This document shows, piece by piece, positions 58,906-64,000 of a DNA stretch of 64,000 bases. Location: the NCBI GenBank assembly GCA_963855995.1, contig OY979718.1, positions 32,430,982 to 32,494,981 of the forward strand, written 5' to 3'. The translations under genes were made by a program, and so were the position numbers. Source of the stretch: Muricea muricata. Its lineage: Eukaryota; Cnidaria; Anthozoa; Malacalcyonacea; Plexauridae. Position 1 is the first letter of the stretch. Every line of letters starts with the position of its first letter. Below the pieces are notes generated by a model that saw only the letters and a list, made by a program, of their open reading frames with translations, had not been told where the DNA came from and ran no database searches.

Positions 58906-59985
58906 ATTCATTCCTATGTACGGGCGTGGCATTAGCGGATTTCCAATCAAATGGAGGAGTACCAGAGTAAAGGAAGTGGTTAAAAAGTGAGCATAGACTT
59001 GGAGCGATCGATAATGGCACTGCATTCTTTTAGAATCCGACCAGGAATACCATCAGGACCAGTAGCTTTAGATATATCTAAGTTACATAGATGCGTAGCA
59101 ACTTCTTCTGAGATGGTTATGACGAACAGTTGGGAAGAGGAAGTCATCAAGGAGATGGACGCGTCAGGGTTCATCGCGGTTTGAGCAGCACGGAAGACAG
59201 AACAGAAATAGGTGTTAAATAGTTCTGCTTTCTCTTTTGGAGACTTCACTGTACGGTTGTTGAAGGTTATGATAGGATTTAAAGATGAATGGTGGTGGAG
59301 AATGGATTTGTGGTATTTCCAGAATATCTTCGGGTTATCTTTCAGTGAAGCTTCGATTTTCGTGAGATACATTTTTTTTAGCTCTAATTGCGTATTTGAT
59401 TTGCCGACATAAATAACGCAATTTGAGTTTACGGTCAGCTGTTTTAATATTTCGGTACTTTCGTAACGCAGTGTATTTCTTGCGAATGAGATCGATGGCG
59501 AGCTTCACCGTTGATCCAGGTAGGAGAATTGGTGTCCTGTATAGTTTTAGTCGGAACAAAGCTGGTCACGAAAGACAAAAACTTGTCTTTTCATTGTTTT
59601 CAGCAATCGTCGATAGGGACTAAAGATGTTTCCGACAAGGCTCTACGTAGAGCAGGGAAATCAGTGTGGTTATAGTCGTAAATGACGCATCGCACAGGTT
59701 TCGCTTTTGAAAACTTGGTGCAAATGCTGAACTCAATGACCTAGTGATCGGTGGGGAAGTTGGGTTCATCGATCGGCAGGAGATGTTAGTACACTTAATA
59801 TTGATTCTGCACAATTACAAAAGAGCAAGTCGAGCTTGTTTATCACCATATCATCATTCAAGCGAATAGCAACACAGGTCAACGTTTTTTGCAACTGCTG
59901 TATGTTAGGCAGTTCACCAACAAAGCTAAAGAATTCACCTAATGGTCGACATATTAATTCACCAATACGATAACCTTATTCGCAT

Positions 59986-60146
59986 TTATTCTATTTAGCT
60001 CCTCGTAAATCAATCATGGGCAGATTGAATACAAACTGTGGACATCAACTTTGTCAGTACGACTACGGTGCAGCAGTTTCCTTTAGAGAAGTTTTGAGAC
60101 TTTACCCTTTTCTTGGCTAAGGTTGAGCTCCATGCCACACCAATGT
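59986..60146. other. Short spacer, possibly the LINE C endonuclease remnant
   Basis: No clear coding frame. It lies between the recognisable LINE C endonuclease tail and the next MITE. Confidence 0.4.
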
Positions 60147-60429
60147 CACAGAGTACTACACAGAGGGCTCACTTCATATATTTTCCTATGATTTTTGCGT
60201 AACGGCCTTTTGCTCAAATGTGCGCTAAAGAGTGGTGGTCACCACCCTGAAAAATTCAAAATGGCGGCGAAGTTCAGAGCCATTTTGGGGTTGTCAGGGG
60301 GTGAATGCCTCTATGCACTTGCTGGGATAAAATTCTTAGCAAGTGCATCAAGGCATTCACCCCCCCTGACAACTGCCAATCCGCGTTACGCTTTTTTCGT
60401 CGAGTGAACTCTTTGTGTAGTACTCTGTG
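60147..60429. mobile_element. MITE, 283 bp, with 7-bp flanking repeat
   Basis: Ends CACAGAGTACTACACAGAGG and, inverted, CACAGAGTACTACACAAAGA. CCAATGT flanks both sides (60140-60146, 60430-60436). The centre contains a second palindrome (GTCAGGGGGTGAATGCCT against AGGCATTCACCCCCCCTGAC). The 70- and 80-codon frames over it are by-products. Confidence 0.85.
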
Positions 60430-61187
60430 CCAATGTTGTGTGCCATTATATCTAGCGTTTACAATAAACTTATTATCCTCACCTACAATTCACTACATAT
60501 TTTGTAAAATTAGCAATTACTTTCCATATTACTTTTGTGAAACCTAATTGTCTTCTTAATAGTTGACCTGCATCTAAGGACGTAAAACCTCATTCATATC
60601 ATTAACGGGACGAAAGACACGGAAATCGCCATTTCTTATTGGCTCTTGCTATATCACCTATACGCAAAATATGGCTAAACTAAACATAGTAATATTTGAT
60701 TGGCTATGGCATGAGCTGTCTTATATGCTAACTATGTTGTTCTGAGTTCTATCGTTTTGTAATTTGCATGGTCAGTACATGCAAATGATTACTATATGAA
60801 GAAAGTCATTTTGACGGATTATGCTTGCAACTCGCAGTAATCTAATGACCGATGGGATTTGTGATTAGTCTTCACTACTATAACAATTTGTACAATTGCT
60901 ACAATTTGTAGACAATTTGTAGATGAAAAACATACTCTAGCTGCGTGTCTGTCATACATTGTACATTTGATGAGGCATATTTCGCTCAGCTTTACGAATT
61001 AATCTTCGAGATTGTCTTGGTCTAGCTCTTGGAGGCATCTCTCAAATGATTTGTCTTGCACGCATGGAGTTTCAAAAACTGCAGACTTATGACTTGGCGT
61101 ATTAATATTTCAGCCATTGTGCACTTATTATATTCGGGGGATTTGAAAATACATCATATAGTATCACTTCAGTTAATCACTCAAAAC
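60430..61187. other. No recognisable gene
   Basis: AT-rich DNA without a supported frame, repeat family or RNA gene. Confidence 0.5.
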
Positions 61188-61665
61188 AGGGGCGTCGGAA
61201 CAGGGGGGGCAGAATATCTTTCCCGCCCCTCTCCACTTTCAACAAGACCTAAATTAAATCACGTGCTTGAAAAATTAATTCCCTACAATATAACGATTTA
61301 CGATGTAAAAAATTACATCCTAAAATTACGTCCAAAAAGTACTTTCCAAACCAAAAGCCGACTGCTAAAAACCGTAAAACGCAAAAGTTATCGAAACCAA
61401 ATAACCGCAGTTATTTGACGCCAACTTCACAAAACTGATCCCCCCCCCCTTCAAAAAACGCATTATTGGTTTGCTATCAGTTGAAGTCAGTCTTTCACTT
61501 TCTTAAAATAAAGCAATTATTTAATATCAGCAACACACAGCTAAATGGAGTGAGCACATGAATGGATAAAATTCTTTTGTTATATACCTGAAACATAGCG
61601 GCTATGACATATATGAAATTTTTAAGAACAACCCCCCCCCCCACTTTTAGAGACGTTCCCACGCC
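61188..61665. mobile_element. Probable hAT-like MITE, degraded ends
   Basis: The left end AGGGGCGTCGGAACAGGGGG and the right end CCCCCCACTTTTAGAGACGT then TCCCACGCCTCCG form an imperfect terminal pair with G/C runs just inside, as in hAT elements. No clean target duplication is seen. A 120-codon frame (61056-61418) crossing the left end is not credible as a gene. Confidence 0.45.
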
Positions 61666-62113
61666 TCCGATTCGAAATGTTGGTCACTGATCATTAAGCA
61701 CGCGTTATCCTAATGTCACATTCTCCTCTATTTGCTAAATTTAATTGTCGCATTCGTGATTGGCCACAAGCTACAACAAACAGACGCAGACGACAACAAT
61801 ATATATTTACATTCGCAGATACAAAAAAGTAGTTTGCTGAACATTACTTGATACATAGGTCTGATCATGGATAACAATGGATAGGAAACTAGCTGGTGTC
61901 AGTGTTGAGACCTAGTTGCGACGACGAGTTTCCACTTCTTTAACTATTTATGGTTCACGTTAAATTTAAATCTAATAAAGGACTGGTATACTATATATAT
62001 CACTTGTACCAAAAAAATGACAAAAGATAAAATTAGACTTTTGTATTGTCACGTGTCAGCTGCTTACACTCAATAAGGCAGTTATGAAAGACTAATGTTT
62101 TATGAACGGACAT
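61666..62113. other. No recognisable gene
   Basis: AT-rich spacer before the minus-strand cysteine-rich exon. No repeat is recognised. Confidence 0.5.
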
Positions 62114-62407
62114 CTACATGCTAAAAACACATCCAGTATCTTTCTTAACTCTATACTCCACACCAATCATGGTCTTTTTCTCACAGAACGAACAGTGGAA
62201 CTCTATTATCTTGGACTTTTTGTTACATTTGCGGCATGTTACTCCTTCACCATTGGAATCAACAAGAAAAACCCCGCCATAGAATTTGAGGAGATCCTGC
62301 CCGCCATAGTTCTGACGCTCACAGAAGCACATGACGTCATGCTTGACGTAGCCACAGGGACACTTCAAAGAAAGGGTATCGAAAGGCATGGATTCACACT
62401 TTTTCTC
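62114..62407 (-). CDS. Cysteine-rich candidate terminal exon
   Basis: On the minus strand an acceptor with a pyrimidine tract (TGTATTCGTTTTGTTAG) opens a 97-codon frame EKKCESMPFDTLSLKCPC to a TAG at 62114. It has three paired cysteine motifs: CPCGYVKHDVMCFCERQ, TCRKCNKKSK and FHCSFCEKK. Spacing suggests two or more small zinc-binding knuckles. The opposite strand is also open for 116 codons, but its residues are unremarkable. I do not recognise the family. It could be the last exon of a host gene or part of a transposon protein. Upstream exons would lie at higher coordinates and were not identified. Confidence 0.4.
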   Translation of the reverse strand, partial: EKKCESMPFDTLSLKCPCGYVKHDVMCFCERQNYGGQDLLKFYGGVFLVDSNGEGVTCRKCNKKSKIIEFHCSFCEKKTMIGVEYRVKKDTGCVFSM

Positions 62408-63847
62408 CTAACAAAACGAATACAGTATTACGTTAAATTTGGCCTTGCTTAAACTACGGGCTCACCCAAGAACAGCACGCAATTCTCTCAGAGGTCTGAT
62501 AATCCAGTTTTTAAAAAACTTGACTTTATTACAAATTTTCACCAAACTTTTTTTGTTCAAGCTGACCTCAAGAACCAGACATTACGTAGGTTGCACAAGC
62601 AGTGGTATTTAATACGTAGAAAATTTTATGTTTACTCACTAAAGATCATAGAAAACTTTACATTACATTATTTACATTCTTAGTACTATATTATATCATA
62701 TTTCAGCAAAAAGTGGGAAAGGGGGTTGAAGCCCACCTCAGTCCATGCACCCACGGTGCCTAATAGTACAATAGTGCATGGACAGATAGATAAACGATCA
62801 AATTGTATTTATACACCGTGACCCCACCGAAGCTGATTTCTATGAGAGATGTGTTAAACATAGATAAAAATTTACTTATGAAAAGTACGATGTATATAAT
62901 GCATAGAATAAAAAAGTGAACTTCACAGCTATATTTACACGAAAATGCATAAAGTTGTAGGAGGGAAATTACAACGCATAAGATGAAAAAGTTTGAGATA
63001 ATTAATAAGTGCATTCAGTAGCGATTTCATGTTGAAAGGAAGGGATGGATTTACTTTCTCTAATGTCTTTTTACAGCAATAGTCGAATTAAGGGCGAGCA
63101 ATCGCGTTATATGTGGAAATAGTGTTTTTTGTCAACATACGTTTTGGCATTGAATTGGATTGAATTTATTAATTGACATTCCCCTGAAAAGGGCCAGACA
63201 ATTTACATAAGAAAATATTTAATTGTCGACTATATTTATAATAATATTGTCATTAATAGTAATGCATTAACAACATGTATAAACTAATATTATACTTTAT
63301 TCAGATATGGTTTAAGTTTAAAACATTAGACAGTTTATAGTTTAAACAAGACGCCTGCTAAGGCGTTCACTCCGTCTGCCGAAACGAAAATGGGCACAAG
63401 GCCAGGCAGGGCTGTAACTAGAGAGTTCATTGGGGGTGGGGTATATTCACTTATATTTCTGTTCTGCCCAACTAATTCCTTTTTAAATCAATTATTATTA
63501 GGGTACCTTCCAAGGCATTTTACGTAATCATTTTAGGCACATCTTGTGTAATCACTAAGATAACCAAAAATCAATGTTTAAGGGACTTGCCAGGCACTCT
63601 GTCCGTAGGATTGCATTTTTTAGAATTTAATTTAAAGACTTTCATAGTACATATGTTAAACAAGATTCTTTTGTCATAATACCACCAACATATAGCTGTT
63701 TTACATCGCAAGTAAAGAAAATTATACTAAAAGTGTATACAATACATCAATATATTAACCTGAAGGAGGGCCCGTTTAACCGCCTCCAATTTTTGTTCAG
63801 TTATTAAACGAAAGAAAAATATATTTCTAAAATCCCACTTACAAAAA
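62408..63847. other. Mostly featureless; possible LINE 3' end near 63150-63220
   Basis: GAATTGGATTGAATTTATTA then CATTCCCCTGAAAAGGGCCA near 63150-63205 resembles the inverted 3' end of a CR1/L2-type LINE (compare LINE C's 3' UTR). A short hairpin CAGTCCATGCAC/GTGCATGGAC lies at about 62741-62781. No gene is supported. Confidence 0.4.
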
Positions 63848-64000
63848 ATGCTTTCCCCAGCAACAAGTCAGTCCAAGACACCAGAATCATGTTTGTGGGG
63901 TAAAACTAATGAGCAAGTCGCTATAGCAAAATATTTGGAGCAGTTAAAATCTGATGAAAGATCTGTGGCTGCTTGTACACAGTGTAGATTATTTATAAAC
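63848..64000 (+). CDS. Open frame running off the right edge
   Basis: ATG at 63848 gives 51 codons without a stop to the window end: MLSPATSQSKTPESCLWGKT, then NEQVAIAKYLEQLKSDERSV and AACTQCRLFIN. A possible acceptor (TTTCCCCAG) at about 63860 would make it an internal exon instead. Composition looks protein-like and contains CTQC. No family is recognised and the 3' part is outside the window. Confidence 0.35.
   Translation, partial: MLSPATSQSKTPESCLWGKTNEQVAIAKYLEQLKSDERSVAACTQCRLFIN

Larger units (their letters stand above)
56870..59985 (-). mobile_element. LINE C (CR1/L2-like), endonuclease tail to 3' UTR, decayed
   Basis: Read on the minus strand: endonuclease remnant (59814-59600), linker with IKYAIRAKKNVSHENRSF, pre-RT NPKIFWKYHKSILHHHSSLN (59330), SKATGPDGIPGRILKECSAI (about 59060), RT at 58702-58208 with VIFLDFAKAFDSVDHNILL, SGVSQGSILGPMLYLLF and GLYADDAKLH (catalytic DD). 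Next come the thumb at 58128-57841, KKLERVERRATRWIL (57390) and the C-terminal SCETSSFQSSFFNRIVPLWN (about 57130). A GGGACTCTAAGTCCCATGC-bearing 3' UTR ends near 56870. Several stops and frame changes occur. A MITE (57446-57833) and an inverted duplication (58612-58905) interrupt it. Confidence 0.88.

Noticed and set aside
61056-61418. 120-codon frame as a gene
   Set aside because: It crosses the end of a hAT-like MITE and a G-run, with no splice or domain support.
62102-62452. 116-codon plus-strand frame as a gene
   Set aside because: The opposite strand has patterned cysteines and an acceptor site, so the plus frame is more likely its shadow.

Overview
This is a fragment of an AT-rich, repeat-laden animal genome. 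A cnidarian, perhaps an anthozoan, fits best. The signs are spliced metazoan exons (VPS13-type), traces of a DMRT DMA domain, CR1/L2/Jockey-like LINEs of a type common in corals and anemones, a ZMYM/TTF-zinc-finger hAT transposase, a Mutator-like transposase remnant, and many foldback MITEs. The taxon is an inference. No ribosomal RNA, CRISPR array, bacterial operon or LTR element was seen.

Layout. 1-4.8 kb: MITEs with pogo/Tigger-like ends, a decayed Mutator-like transposase gene (minus strand) and a small RT scrap. 4.8-14.9 kb: copy 1 of a segmental duplication. It holds a gene for an unrecognised multi-pass membrane protein, split by a hAT transposon of about 3.9 kb with perfect 8-bp target duplications, then an RT fragment, a DMRT-like DMA-domain relic and LINE A. 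15.1-19 kb: five spliced exons of a VPS13-family lipid-transfer protein, four of them phase-consistent. 20.5-21.2 kb: a large palindrome. 21.3-32.2 kb: copy 2 of the duplication, with the same gene order. It lacks the first hAT insertion, so it serves as the empty site, but it carries a 203-bp hAT MITE, LINE B and a second hAT element with its own 8-bp target duplication. 32.5-35.7 kb: a giant palindrome with smaller palindromes in its arms. 35.7-48 kb: mostly gene-poor AT-rich DNA with MITEs, a tandem duplication and two weak exon candidates. 48.6-51.7 kb: a satellite-like array split by LINE D, which has a 445-codon RT frame. 51.7-56.5 kb: palindromes, a mariner-like MITE, an element full of AGGGTAACCCT palindromes, and A-box-bearing tandem repeats. 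56.9-60 kb: LINE C (minus), itself carrying a MITE and an inverted duplication. 60-64 kb: MITEs, a cysteine-rich exon candidate (minus), and an open frame running off the right edge.

How it fits together. The only solid host gene is the VPS13-family piece. The orphan membrane-protein gene was duplicated together with a DMRT-like relic, and both gene copies are now broken in different ways. The rest is layered mobile DNA whose insertion order can be read from nesting and target duplications. I did not find a coherent new multi-gene system. The best leads are the orphan membrane-protein family, the palindromes beside the duplication edges, and the DMRT-like relic.
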